Below, piece by piece: positions 41,370-49,901 of a stretch of 64,000 bases of DNA. The stretch comes from Gammaproteobacteria bacterium (lineage in GTDB: Bacteria; Pseudomonadota; Gammaproteobacteria; UBA4575), in the NCBI GenBank assembly GCA_028279275.1, contig JANQOB010000012.1, forward strand, positions 84,203 through 148,202, written 5' to 3'. The notes below the pieces were generated by a model. It did no database searches. It was not told the origin of the DNA and was given only the letters and a program-made list of their open reading frames with translations. The position numbers and the translations under genes were made by a program. The number at the start of each line of letters is the position of its first letter. Positions within the stretch are counted from its first letter, which is position 1.

Positions 41370-42161
41370 TTATTTAAACCAATGAAATCGATTGGGAATC
41401 TTTTGACCCATTCCAAGCTGATGCGCAGCTTGCAAACATTTCCATGTGTATTCTTGAGCTTTATGAGTAGCAGAAACAACATCTTGCCCATGAGCAATAT
41501 TTGCCGCAATTGCAGATGCAAGCGTGCAGCCTGAACCATGGAATCGATCAGGTAGGCGAGGCCAGGTATGCGAATCTAATTCTCTATTATTTCCATAAAG
41601 CACATTGCAAACTTTGTTAGTTTTTTCATGACTTCCCGTTACTAGCACATAATGTGCACCACGTTCTAGAAGCGCCATCGCACATGCATTTAATGAGTCG
41701 CCCTCAGGCGCCAGACTTCTTACCTCTTCACTATTCGGCGTAACGATGGTGGCTAGGGGGACTAATAAAGTGTTGATAGCATCGACTACATCTTCATTGG
41801 CTAAAACTTTGCCACCTCCTGCAACAATAATAGGGTCTAGAACAACGGGAATGTTTTCATAATCTGTAAGCAATGTATGAATTGCCATGGCAGTGGTGTC
41901 GCTGATTATTAAGCCAATCTTTATCGCTGCAACATTCATGTCCTCTAACACCACACGTGCTTGTTGAATGATAAAATGTTCATTGATTTGAGCCGTTTCA
42001 ATGACATTGGTAGTATCTTGAGCTGTTACTGAACTAATAATTGGTGCCGTATGGCATCCAAGACTCGCAATGGTTTCAATATCTGCTTGTATGCCGGCTC
42101 CACCTGTTGGATCGGCTCCGGATATTGTCATTACCACTGGTGGGTTTATGGAGGAATTCAT
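41370..42161 (-). CDS. thiD: Hydroxymethylpyrimidine (phosphate) kinase ThiD
   Basis: Phosphorylates HMP and HMP-phosphate for thiamine synthesis. Ribokinase-like fold: N-terminal MTISGADPTGGAGIQADI, the middle KIGLIIS and VVLDPIIVAGGG, and the C-terminal GSGCTLASAIAANIAHG with the catalytic Asp position replaced in this class by Cys. It is 263 residues. It is divergent from the rubredoxin gene across 29 bp. Confidence 0.95.
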   Translation of the reverse strand: MNSSINPPVVMTISGADPTGGAGIQADIETIASLGCHTAPIISSVTAQDTTNVIETAQINEHFIIQQARVVLEDMNVAAIKIGLIISDTTAMAIHTLLTDYENIPVVLDPIIVAGGGKVLANEDVVDAINTLLVPLATIVTPNSEEVRSLAPEGDSLNACAMALLERGAHYVLVTGSHEKTNKVCNVLYGNNRELDSHTWPRLPDRFHGSGCTLASAIAANIAHGQDVVSATHKAQEYTWKCLQAAHQLGMGQKIPNRFHWFK

Positions 42162-42190
42162 AAATTAATAAATGCACGGAAGAAACATTT

Positions 42191-42361
42191 ATGCAGTATA
42201 AAACATATATGTGTGTCATATGCGGTTGGATCTATGATGAAGCCAAGGGCGCGCCTGAAGAAGGAATTGAACCCGGTACGCGATGGGAAGAGATTCCATT
42301 TAACTGGAAATGTCCCGAATGTGGAGCAATGAAGGATGATTTTCAGATGGTAGAGATATAA
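42191..42361 (+). CDS. Rubredoxin
   Basis: A 56-codon gene. The product has two CxxCG knuckles that hold one iron: [11 protein letters not shown] near residue 8 and [12 protein letters not shown] near residue 41, plus the usual acidic, aromatic core ([18 protein letters not shown]). It is a small electron carrier for oxygen-defence or hydroxylase enzymes. ATG 42191 is the only sensible start. No rubredoxin reductase is near. It is divergent from thiD and convergent with the aldolase gene, 10 bp away. Confidence 0.93.
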   Translation: MQYKTYMCVICGWIYDEAKGAPEEGIEPGTRWEEIPFNWKCPECGAMKDDFQMVEI

Positions 42362-42371
42362 ACCCTATTGT

Positions 42372-42935
42372 TTAAATTTCATTACTTAATTGTCGGTGCA
42401 AGTAAGCGATTTTTGCAGAGTGTTCAAGAGAACAAGTCCATTTATATGCAAGGTTGATCGTTTCTGCACATGCATATACACCGTGACCTCTTACCACAGT
42501 AATGCAATGTTTACTTAGTGTACTTGCAACAATCTGCGGAGATTTTTCTGAGTAATCATCATAATCGATAGTGTGTACGGTTACTGTTGGGAAATATAAT
42601 TTTCCTTCAAAATCTTCAGGTACAAAATCTTTGCCTGACATGGTTAAAGCAATGGTATGTGGACCATGGCTATGGAACACTGCATTCGCTCTAGAATTTT
42701 GCTGATAAATTGCCACATGCAATTTGGCATCAAATGAGGCGTGTTCTTCACAGCTACCATCCATTGTGCATGCAATTAAATCATCGGCTTGAAGAGTATC
42801 CGCACAAGCGCCTGTAGGGGTTACCCAGATAGTGTCATTTGAGCGCACAGATGCATTACCACTATGTGAGTCGTTATATCCGTATTCGCGAAGCCAGCGA
42901 TAATGTTGAACCAACTCTTGCTTTAATACCGTCAT
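42372..42935 (-). CDS. Class II aldolase/adducin family protein
   Basis: 187 residues of the zinc aldolase fold. SGNASVRSND, TPTGACADTL, the two metal histidines AVFHSHGPHT, and the third in RGHGVYA are present. The residue aligning with catalytic Glu73 of fuculose aldolase seems to be Asp (ASFDAKLH). Candidate roles are sugar-phosphate aldolase, methylthioribulose-phosphate dehydratase or a salvage aldolase; none can be chosen. It is divergent from a PfkB kinase gene across 90 bp. Confidence 0.85.
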   Translation of the reverse strand: MTVLKQELVQHYRWLREYGYNDSHSGNASVRSNDTIWVTPTGACADTLQADDLIACTMDGSCEEHASFDAKLHVAIYQQNSRANAVFHSHGPHTIALTMSGKDFVPEDFEGKLYFPTVTVHTIDYDDYSEKSPQIVASTLSKHCITVVRGHGVYACAETINLAYKWTCSLEHSAKIAYLHRQLSNEI

Positions 42936-43025
42936 TTATAAAAATACTTTAATTTATTGTGTGACTTCAGATAGGCTTAATGCCCGATTAAAGTCAATAA
43001 TATTAATTCTAAAAGGATAGAGACA

Positions 43026-43958
43026 ATGTCTGCACTTATTTGCGGTTCCTTAGCATTTGACACCATTATGGTATTCCCAGACCGGTTCAAGGAGCATATC
43101 TTGCCAGAGAAGGTACATATTCTGAATGTTTCTTTTATGGTACCAAATATGCGCCGTGAGTTTGGGGGCTGTTCAGGGAATATTGCCTATAACTTAAACC
43201 TACTGGGTGGAAACGGTTATCCTATGGGCACCGTTGGACAAGATTTTGATCCTTACGCAGCATGGATGAATAAATGCGGTATTGAGCAAAAATATATTAA
43301 AAAGATCGACAGCACCTATACCGCGCAAGCATTCATTACAACGGATTTAGACGATAATCAGATTACTGCTTTCCACCCGGGTGCGATGAATCATGCACAT
43401 GAAAATAGTATCCCAGCTAAAGATGGAATTTCACTTGCATTAATTTCTCCAGATGGAAAGGATGGCATGATTCAGCATGCCCAACAATGTGTGGATGCGG
43501 GAATTCCTTTTATGTTTGATCCTGGGCAAGGCATGCCAATGTTTAATGGAGAAGAGTTATTACATTTTTTAGAGCAAGCGACATATGTATGTGTGAATGA
43601 CTATGAATCTCAGTTGTTGCAAGAACGCACGGGTCTAACGATTAGTCAAATCGCGGATAAAGTTGAAGCTGCAATTGTTACACGTGGAAACAAAGGATCA
43701 ATGATTCACACGAACGGCAATTCAATTGAGATTCCTGCGGTGAAAGCCAGCTCAGTACAAGATCCTACAGGATGTGGTGATGCTTATCGTGCAGGATTAA
43801 TTTATGGCTTGATGAATAACTTAGATTGGGAAATAACAGGGCGTATCGCTGCTTTAATCGGTGCCATAAAAGTTGCACATAATGGCACTCAAAACCATAT
43901 GTTTACTGTAAATGAATTTAAAGAACTTTATAAAAAAGAATTTGGACAACCCTTTTAG
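43026..43958 (+). CDS. PfkB-family carbohydrate/nucleoside kinase
   Basis: 310 residues. The N-terminal ICGSLAFDTIMVFPDRFKEHI and GGCSGNIAYNLNLLGG match the adenosine-kinase-like branch; the C-terminal QDPTGCGDAYRAGLIYG is PfkB signature 2 with the catalytic Asp. The substrate is probably adenosine or a ribose-type sugar. A possible RBS, AAGGATAG, precedes the ATG. It is convergent with the HAD gene, 4 bp apart. Confidence 0.9.
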   Translation: MSALICGSLAFDTIMVFPDRFKEHILPEKVHILNVSFMVPNMRREFGGCSGNIAYNLNLLGGNGYPMGTVGQDFDPYAAWMNKCGIEQKYIKKIDSTYTAQAFITTDLDDNQITAFHPGAMNHAHENSIPAKDGISLALISPDGKDGMIQHAQQCVDAGIPFMFDPGQGMPMFNGEELLHFLEQATYVCVNDYESQLLQERTGLTISQIADKVEAAIVTRGNKGSMIHTNGNSIEIPAVKASSVQDPTGCGDAYRAGLIYGLMNNLDWEITGRIAALIGAIKVAHNGTQNHMFTVNEFKELYKKEFGQPF

Positions 43959-43962
43959 AAAT

Positions 43963-44616
43963 TTATTTTAATTTTAGTTGTTGCCAATTACATTTTTCAG
44001 CATGTTCGCTTAACTTCTCGTCTGCATCTACTGCAATCGGATGAGTTACGAGTTCTAGTAGCGGTATATCATTACGTGAATCAGAATAAAAATAGCTTCC
44101 TTCTAATGAGTGGTTAGTATTCTCCAACCATTCTTTCAAACGAGTAACTTTTCCTTGCCCAAAGCTTGGTGTGCCTAGTACCTCACCAGTAAAACTTCCA
44201 TTTTTCATTTCAGGTTCTGTGGCAATCAAATCATGAATGTCAAAAATGTCTTTTGTGGGCTCAGTTATAAAACGATTGGTTGCGGTGATAATTACAAGAT
44301 GGTCGCCTGCCTCACGGTGTTTACTTATCAAATCCATAGCTTTGGGTTTAATGATGGGTTTGATGCGTTGTTCAATATATTCGTCACGCAATTGGCAAAG
44401 TTCTTCAAAAGAATTTTTTGCCAGAGGCTGTAAAGCAAATTTTAAAAACTCAAATACATCTAATGTTCCGGCTAAATATTCTTCATAAAAGCGCTCATTT
44501 TCACTTTCATAAAATTCCGCATCAACAATACCTTTTGCAACAAGGTGAGCGCCCCATTCATAATCACTGTCACCTGCGATGAGTGTCTCATCCAGATCGA
44601 ATAATGCTAATGCCAT
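43963..44616 (-). CDS. HAD-IB family phosphatase
   Basis: 217 residues of the SerB-like HAD branch. Motif I is ALFDLDETLIAGDSDYEWG with both Asp; motif II TATN; motif III Lys in GQGKVTRLKEWL; and motif IV FYSDSRNDIPLLE. The substrate is unknown; phosphoserine or a small phosphate ester is possible. It is divergent from rppH, which is a common pairing in gammaproteobacteria. Confidence 0.92.
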   Translation of the reverse strand: MALALFDLDETLIAGDSDYEWGAHLVAKGIVDAEFYESENERFYEEYLAGTLDVFEFLKFALQPLAKNSFEELCQLRDEYIEQRIKPIIKPKAMDLISKHREAGDHLVIITATNRFITEPTKDIFDIHDLIATEPEMKNGSFTGEVLGTPSFGQGKVTRLKEWLENTNHSLEGSYFYSDSRNDIPLLELVTHPIAVDADEKLSEHAEKCNWQQLKLK

Positions 44617-44764
44617 GAAAAATTGAAGAGATTTAGGTTAAATATTGTTCGCATTAAGACCTTAAGTGCCTGTATTGTATACCATTAAGCTTGTATATCT
44701 AGATCTAGTCTAAATTGCCCCATGTGTGACCCTATGCAACAATAATGAGCAGGGAGGGTGAGCT

Positions 44765-45256
44765 ATGGATTGTAATCAACATGTAATTGATGCTTCAGGT
44801 TATCGAGAGAATGTTGGCATAATTGTATGTAATGAATCTCAACATGTTGTTTGGTGTAAAAGAAGTGGTCAAGATGCATGGCAATTTCCGCAGGGCGGGG
44901 TGCAGCAAGATGAATCAATTGAGCAAGCATTATTTCGTGAATTAAAAGAGGAAACTGGCCTAGAAGACCGCCACGTTGAAATTCTTGCTCGCACAAAAGA
45001 TTGGCTGCATTATCGACTTCCACAACATCTCGTACGTAAAAACAGTTTGCCTAAATGTATTGGCCAAAAACAACGCTGGTTTTTACTTAAATTACAAACT
45101 GATGAAAGTAAAATTAATTTAAGATCCTCAATAAAACCAGAGTTTGATAACTGGCGCTGGGTAGAATATTGGCACCCACTTGAAGAGGTAGTTTTCTTTA
45201 AAAGAAATGTTTATGAGCGCGCTTTAAAAGAATTTGAGCCTCTCTTATTCCATTAA
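44765..45256 (+). CDS. rppH: RNA pyrophosphohydrolase RppH
   Basis: Nudix enzyme that removes pyrophosphate from 5'-triphosphate mRNA ends and so starts decay. The Nudix box is [20 protein letters not shown] followed by TGL. N-terminal [11 protein letters not shown] and [16 protein letters not shown] are RppH-specific. It is 163 residues. A GGGAGGGTG stretch lies just before ATG 44765. It ends 3 bp from the end of convergent bfr. Confidence 0.94.
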   Translation: MDCNQHVIDASGYRENVGIIVCNESQHVVWCKRSGQDAWQFPQGGVQQDESIEQALFRELKEETGLEDRHVEILARTKDWLHYRLPQHLVRKNSLPKCIGQKQRWFLLKLQTDESKINLRSSIKPEFDNWRWVEYWHPLEEVVFFKRNVYERALKEFEPLLFH

Positions 45257-45259
45257 AAT

Positions 45260-45739
45260 TTAAGCGCTTTCTACTTTCATCATAGATTGTAGATAATTTT
45301 CCATTCCTACACGATCAATTCGCTCAAACTGGGTTTCCAGCCAATCAATATGTTCTTCCTCACTATCTAGAATTTCTTCGAATAGCTCTCTGGAAATATA
45401 GTCGGATACTTCTTCACAATATGCAATGGCTTCTCTTAAATCAGGCACGGCAAGATGCTCTAATTTTAAATCACATTCCAACATTTCTTTTGGATTTTCA
45501 CCAATAAATATCTTTCCAATATCTTGTAAGTTTGGTAGGCCTTCCAAAAACAAAATTCTCTCGATAAGCATATCAGCATGCTTCATTTCATCAATGGATT
45601 CGTGATACTCGTAATCATTAAGTTTCTCTAAACCCCAATTTTTATACATACGGGCATGCAAAAAATATTGGTTAATCGCAGATAGCTCGTTCTTTAAAAC
45701 TTTATTGAGATGTTCGATTACTTTTTTATCACCCTGCAT
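45260..45739 (-). CDS. bfr: Bacterioferritin
   Basis: Heme-containing iron storage protein, 24-mer. Ferroxidase ligands are visible: E18 ([11 protein letters not shown]), E51 and H54 in DEMKHADM, the Glu in AIAYCEEV, and the EEHIDWLE pair. Met52 is the heme ligand. It is 159 residues. AGGAG precedes the ATG. A Fur-box-like sequence lies about 106 bp upstream. bfd is the next gene upstream on the same strand. Confidence 0.96.
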   Translation of the reverse strand: MQGDKKVIEHLNKVLKNELSAINQYFLHARMYKNWGLEKLNDYEYHESIDEMKHADMLIERILFLEGLPNLQDIGKIFIGENPKEMLECDLKLEHLAVPDLREAIAYCEEVSDYISRELFEEILDSEEEHIDWLETQFERIDRVGMENYLQSMMKVESA

Positions 45740-46053
45740 GAAAAGCTCCTAGATATGAAAAATTAGTGTGAAGCGTATGGTGATGGATTTTGTTTGTCAA
45801 AAAAAATTAAGTATTTGTATAAAATATTTAATTCAAATGCAGAATTTAATGATAATGATTTGCATCGCCTTTTAGATTCATAAAATCAAATTGTTAAATT
45901 CGAATCGTTTAGCACGATTTTGAAAAATGATTGAAAGTAGTTAGAAATGAAACAGTAATTATATATTTGTGCCTGGAGTCCAACACATATAAGAAGAGTG
46001 ATGGGTGAAAATTTAGTGAAGAGCCTGAAACACGGTTCAGTCAGGTCAGAGGC
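45740..46053. other. Intergenic region between bfd and bfr
   Basis: 314 bp without a supported gene. It holds the Fur-box-like site at 45845-45863 and AT-rich sequence likely to carry the bfr promoter on the minus strand. An open frame on the plus strand at 45998-46222 lies opposite bfd and is not convincing. No terminator hairpin with a T-tract is seen after bfd. Confidence 0.6.
45845..45863. promoter_or_regulatory. Fur-box-like site upstream of bfr
   Basis: TTTAATGATAATGATTTGC matches the 19-bp Fur consensus at 14 of 19 positions, counted by eye, including the central AATGATAAT core. It lies 106 bp before the bfr start. A site this far upstream could act positively or through a longer 5' leader. 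Only bfr (minus strand) starts downstream of it. Confidence 0.6.
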
Positions 46054-46257
46054 TTATGCGTTACAGGCAATAGGTATTAGTAAATCAGAACGAGAGGTTT
46101 TATTTTCTTTAATGCAATTTTTAACGCATTTACCACATTTACCACATTGGTTAGTAACACCTAGGTTTTCGCGTAATTGTCTCACTGTCTCGGAACCACG
46201 TTCGATTTCATCGCGCAGCTGAGTTTCGGTGACTTGATTGCAAATACAAATGTACAT
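46054..46257 (-). CDS. bfd: Bacterioferritin-associated ferredoxin Bfd
   Basis: [2Fe-2S] protein that docks on bacterioferritin and reduces its iron for release. The cysteine pattern is YICICNQVT and CGKCGKCVKNC, giving the four ligands (C4, C6 and the CxxC pair). It is 67 residues, the usual size. It has its own Fur-box-like sequence at 46277-46295, so iron starvation should raise it. It faces bfr on the same strand with 314 bp between. Confidence 0.94.
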   Translation of the reverse strand: MYICICNQVTETQLRDEIERGSETVRQLRENLGVTNQCGKCGKCVKNCIKENKTSRSDLLIPIACNA

Positions 46258-46276
46258 AGTGTGTGTAATTGTAAAC

Positions 46277-46295
46277 GCAAATGAGAATGATTGTC
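46277..46295. promoter_or_regulatory. Fur-box-like site upstream of bfd
   Basis: GCAAATGAGAATGATTGTC matches the 19-bp Fur consensus at 14 of 19 positions by eye. It lies 20-38 bp before the bfd start, where Fur binding would block the promoter. Bfd is Fur-repressed in other gammaproteobacteria. Confidence 0.65.
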
Positions 46296-46334
46296 AATAA
46301 CGTTCATAAACCATTCTATAACCGTAATTTATGA

Positions 46335-47051
46335 CTATTTACGCACGGACCATAGCCTGATACCGGTTAAAGCAAGGATTAACAGTAGGATAGCTGCTGC
46401 ATCGATAACGTATATCCCATATTTTCCAAAAACTCTGCCACTGTGAGCATCCAATAAAAATCTCTCAAGACTGATTTGCTGACCCATGTCATAGGTCTCT
46501 ATGACTTGGCGTAAGGCGGGTAGGGTAATGCTAGGGGCAACCCATTGAGGGTGCGGGCCACTGTATTCTTGCCAGTTAAATAGGTCATTGGTACTTTCCC
46601 AGTACTTCGTGCCACCCCTAACCACTGTCGTACCCTTCGCCGAAATCGCAATACCCAATGGTGACTCACTTAAGCCATCTAATTTTGTAATTTGATCAAT
46701 TAAGTTTCCTTGAAAATCAGTAATGATTAAGGAATCAGAGATTGCGATAATGATTTGATCATTTTGAATTACAGCACCAAATAATTTTTCCACGTCGTCA
46801 GTAATCGGTTTACCTGAAAGATAAAGATGTTCTCCGGCGTGAGAAACAGTTTGGTTGTTAAGCTGGTAAGTGACAATCGGATTAGGTTGGATACCGTAGT
46901 AATTTAACAACCATGTATTGGTAAGAAATTTAGTTGGTAAGCCGAGTTCATCACTGTGCTGTATAACAATACCCGTTACGACTAAGAAAACTATAAAAGT
47001 TGAAGCAAGCAGTCCAATTCTACGATGCCATTTGTGAAGTTTTGCTGCCAT
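46335..47051 (-). CDS. PepSY-associated membrane protein (probable electron-transfer partner)
   Basis: 238 residues. A His-rich N-terminus (KLHKWHRRIGL) leads into a first membrane helix (residues 12-30). A periplasmic domain of about 165 residues follows, then LLDAHSGRVFG and a second helix near residues 213-232. The conserved His residues near both helices are typical heme ligands in PepSY-TM proteins. It is last in the porin-FMN-PepSY set, 27 bp after the FMN-binding gene. It probably passes electrons from quinol to the periplasmic flavoprotein. Confidence 0.82.
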   Translation of the reverse strand: MAAKLHKWHRRIGLLASTFIVFLVVTGIVIQHSDELGLPTKFLTNTWLLNYYGIQPNPIVTYQLNNQTVSHAGEHLYLSGKPITDDVEKLFGAVIQNDQIIIAISDSLIITDFQGNLIDQITKLDGLSESPLGIAISAKGTTVVRGGTKYWESTNDLFNWQEYSGPHPQWVAPSITLPALRQVIETYDMGQQISLERFLLDAHSGRVFGKYGIYVIDAAAILLLILALTGIRLWSVRK

Positions 47052-47078
47052 GCCATGAGATAAATTTTTTACAAAATT

Positions 47079-47603
47079 TTAGCATGAATCTTTTGTGACA
47101 TGATCGTGCAGTAATAAAGCCATTCTAGAAATATTCGTCACTGCATCGACAGACATTGTGGCACCAGTAATATTATCGATATGTTTATCAAGTTTATTTT
47201 TTTCGGTCAATTTTGCATTGACAAACTGCTTACCAAAAAAATCATGTTTTACCTCCCAGCCACGGCTTTCACGAAAGACTAAAACTTTAACTTTTTCTAA
47301 GCCTTGACCATTCACTACAAATCCTGTGGTGATATAACGTTCTTTACCGATTTCTTCTAGAATCCAAGCAGAACGACAACCTTCTTGCCAATAAGGCACA
47401 CGAATTTTTTTATAACGATGCCCCAATATTTTTTTAACTTCTTTACCTAAGTCTTTTGACAAAGTGATGCGCTGAGGTTCAGGCGCTGTACCAAATGTTT
47501 GTGATAGGAACTCTTCTGGTGTTTGATAGACACCTTTCGCAAGACTTTGCGAGGCAAATACAAGTGTTATCGATATAACTAATATATAAAGTTGGATACG
47601 CAT
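47079..47603 (-). CDS. Periplasmic FMN-binding protein with flavinylation motif
   Basis: 174 residues with a signal peptide (YILVISITLVFASQSLAKG). The C-terminal FMN_bind domain carries DNITGATMSVDAV; DxxTGAT is the consensus at which ApbE attaches FMN covalently to Thr. A Cys lies in EGCRSAW and another at the C-terminus. It is thus a likely extracytoplasmic electron carrier. No apbE gene is in the window. It stands between a porin and a PepSY protein, with no obvious Shine-Dalgarno sequence. Confidence 0.85.
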   Translation of the reverse strand: MRIQLYILVISITLVFASQSLAKGVYQTPEEFLSQTFGTAPEPQRITLSKDLGKEVKKILGHRYKKIRVPYWQEGCRSAWILEEIGKERYITTGFVVNGQGLEKVKVLVFRESRGWEVKHDFFGKQFVNAKLTEKNKLDKHIDNITGATMSVDAVTNISRMALLLHDHVTKDSC

Positions 47604-47614
47604 GAGGGGAGTTA

Positions 47615-47649
47615 AAGATTTCGCCTAGAAAATGACTAGGCGAAATCTT
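47615..47649 (-). terminator. 14-bp hairpin between porin and FMN-binding gene
   Basis: Perfect 14-bp arms AAGATTTCGCCTAG and CTAGGCGAAATCTT with a seven-base loop, in the short gap behind the porin gene. Read in the direction of transcription, only a short T run (CTTTAAC) follows, so it is more likely a partial terminator or an mRNA 3'-end stabiliser than a full stop. It would make porin mRNA more abundant than the downstream genes. Confidence 0.65.
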
Positions 47650-47661
47650 CGCATAGCTTTT

Positions 47662-48972
47662 CTAGAAACTCCAACCTACACCTAGGTTAAAGCCGTCCAG
47701 GTCATTGCTGCTATCTCTGTCTTCGTCATCTTCTAACTGAAAATCAGCTTTGAAAACGACATTAGGGTGAAGCCAATAGTTAACTCCAGCCAAAAAGCGC
47801 TCTTCTTCAGAATCCTCTGCTTCACCGTCATTGTCACCAGCTCTCTCATCAATTTGTGTGAAGCGGGCGAAAACGCCAAGCTTATCCGTTATTTTGTAAG
47901 ATGGTTCAATATACCAACCAAACATTTCATCACGACCATCTCCATCATCTAAGTCTTCAACGTCACTATCAATGTCCCATCGCGCATAAAGTGCACGTAA
48001 TCCAAATCTGCCACGCTGCCAAATTGCATGGGCCTCTGTGAGGTGACCACTGATACCACTATCACCGAGTTGATCCCGACGTAAATTACTATTTGAAGTA
48101 TCGTCTTGAGTGAAATCATCTTGGTACTGAAGAGCTAATCCAAGTTCAAGTCCTGGCGTACCTGTATATTTAATACGTCCAGTACCTGCGAGATTTTCTG
48201 CATTAGCACGTGCGCCACTTTGGCGAGCATCACGAATATCTAAGTCGCCATCGTCAAATTGCAAGCCTTCATGAATACCAAAGTCATAACTCCAGCCTTT
48301 TCCAAATTGACCTGCTAGTTTGACTCCATTTACACGATAAGTTGTAGGAATTATTCGGCTTTCAACTCTTGGTCTTTCAACACCATAAAAAGTTTCTGGT
48401 TCATGAGTTTCATTGATGATTCCAATTGGAACAAGATGCAGACCAGCCAGAACACTATGATTTTCTGCATAATCCCATTCAACGTAAGCTTGCTCGAGCT
48501 CAAGTGCACCAGGATCGTCATCTCCTCGACCAGCGCGTGTATGCTCAATTTCGGTTTCAGAGAAAAATCTTATGTTATCAGTGAAGTCATGACCGATATA
48601 AAAAATGAATCTTTGTACATCGAATTCATTACTTATGTTGTCACTGTTATCGCTGTTTTGTGTACCGTTGTTGTAGAGAACCTCTCCGTAACCACCAATT
48701 TGAGTTTTTTCAAACCATGAGCCTACCCCTGAGGTATCTTCAGCAGCTTCAACAGCTGCTTCTGCAACTTCAGTAGCTTCTTCAGCTTTTGCTTCCGCAT
48801 CTTCTGCTTTTTTTAGTGTTTCTTCTTGTTGTTGTAATAAGTACTCAACCGCTTTTTTCAAGTTTTCATATTCTTCTCGGTCGACTGTAATTTTTTCTGC
48901 ATAAGCAGGTGAAATCAAAGCTGTAATGGCAAAAAGTAATACAAACTTGGTTAGAAGTTTTTTAATAATCAT
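47662..48972 (-). CDS. Outer-membrane porin with N-terminal coiled coil
   Basis: 436 residues. A signal peptide ends near residue 25 (ISPAYA). An Ala- and Glu-rich coiled coil (about residues 32-80) follows, then a beta-barrel of alternating strands ending in Phe (GVGWSF). It resembles the OprP/OprO porin group. GGGAG precedes the ATG. A Fur-box-like site lies about 90 bp upstream. Substrate is unknown; the iron context suggests a role in iron supply or reductant access. Confidence 0.85.
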   Translation of the reverse strand: MIIKKLLTKFVLLFAITALISPAYAEKITVDREEYENLKKAVEYLLQQQEETLKKAEDAEAKAEEATEVAEAAVEAAEDTSGVGSWFEKTQIGGYGEVLYNNGTQNSDNSDNISNEFDVQRFIFYIGHDFTDNIRFFSETEIEHTRAGRGDDDPGALELEQAYVEWDYAENHSVLAGLHLVPIGIINETHEPETFYGVERPRVESRIIPTTYRVNGVKLAGQFGKGWSYDFGIHEGLQFDDGDLDIRDARQSGARANAENLAGTGRIKYTGTPGLELGLALQYQDDFTQDDTSNSNLRRDQLGDSGISGHLTEAHAIWQRGRFGLRALYARWDIDSDVEDLDDGDGRDEMFGWYIEPSYKITDKLGVFARFTQIDERAGDNDGEAEDSEEERFLAGVNYWLHPNVVFKADFQLEDDEDRDSSNDLDGFNLGVGWSF

Positions 48973-49059
48973 TTATTTCTCCCTTAAATAGATGATGGAT
49001 GGCATGGCTACAGATTCGCTAGCCTGAAGTTATTTACGAATGTTTTTATTAATACAAAT

Positions 49060-49078
49060 GAGAATGATTCGCATTATT
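49060..49078. promoter_or_regulatory. Fur-box-like site upstream of the porin gene
   Basis: GAGAATGATTCGCATTATT matches 14 of 19 positions of the Fur consensus by eye. It lies 88-106 bp before the porin start and would put the porin, FMN and PepSY genes under iron control. The plus-strand gene at 49182 starts about 104 bp on the other side, so it could also be affected. Confidence 0.65.
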
Positions 49079-49181
49079 ATATATTTAAAGGAAATATACA
49101 AGAAGTTTACTAATCATATGGATTTCAGAGCTTTAGGAGGGATGTGAAGCTATAGTAATAAAATTTCGTTAGAGTCCCGCT

Positions 49182-49901
49182 ATGAGACCTAAACAAATCC
49201 TTATAAATATTGTGCTTTCCTTAGCATTATTCTGTACAAGTTTTTATCTTGCTTGGCAGGTAAATGCACACAATAACTTTTTGTATTCAATTTGGTACGA
49301 AGTATTAGACATTAGAGAGGCGATCGATCGTTTTGGACCACAAAACAAGTTCAGAAATGACTTTGAAAAACTTGATAAGACAGAACATGTTCAATTATTT
49401 AATGGAATTGTGAAAGCCATTCAAAATAAAGGAGAGGGGCTAGAGCAACTTGAATACAGAAATACAAATAGTAGGGAAAAGTTATTAACGGATGCTGAAA
49501 TTATTCATTTGCAAGATGTTGCAAATTTACTCACAAAAATAAAATACACAGCATTTGCTGGTTTTATAATAGTTGTTGTCTTAATCGGTGTTATGTTTTT
49601 AACTAATACATCAATCACCACATTAAGGAGCCATCTCTTAGGTGGGATTGGTATGATTATATTATTAGCTTTATTTTTGTTTATTGTTGGCCCAACAAAA
49701 GTATTTTATTGGGGGCATGAAGTAATTTTCCCTGAAAATCATCAATGGTTTTTTTATTATGAGGAATCTTTGATGAGCACTATGATGAAAGCACCAGTTC
49801 TTTTTGGTCCTATTGCGCTTCAACTATTATTCTTGACAGTATTTTTGTGGATACTATTGTTAGTTCTTATTGGAAAAATGACAAATTCAATTACGGAGTA
49901 A
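49182..49901 (+). CDS. DUF1461-type integral membrane protein
   Basis: 239 residues. One helix near the N-terminus is followed by a periplasmic part with GPQNKFRNDFEKLDKTEHVQLFNGIVKAIQ and LTDAEIIHLQDVANLL, then three more helices. The pattern fits DUF1461 proteins as I remember them, with a PENHQWFFYYEESLMSTMMKAP segment between late helices. Function unknown. It is convergent with fur, whose stop is adjacent. Confidence 0.72.
   Translation: MRPKQILINIVLSLALFCTSFYLAWQVNAHNNFLYSIWYEVLDIREAIDRFGPQNKFRNDFEKLDKTEHVQLFNGIVKAIQNKGEGLEQLEYRNTNSREKLLTDAEIIHLQDVANLLTKIKYTAFAGFIIVVVLIGVMFLTNTSITTLRSHLLGGIGMIILLALFLFIVGPTKVFYWGHEVIFPENHQWFFYYEESLMSTMMKAPVLFGPIALQLLFLTVFLWILLLVLIGKMTNSITE

Noticed and set aside
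42162..42190. TPP riboswitch upstream of thiD
   Set aside because: The gap to the divergent rubredoxin gene is only 29 bp, too short for a TPP aptamer.
45998..46222. Plus-strand open frame of 74 codons near bfd
   Set aside because: It lies opposite the clear bfd gene and its codon pattern is a shadow of it; no domain is recognised.
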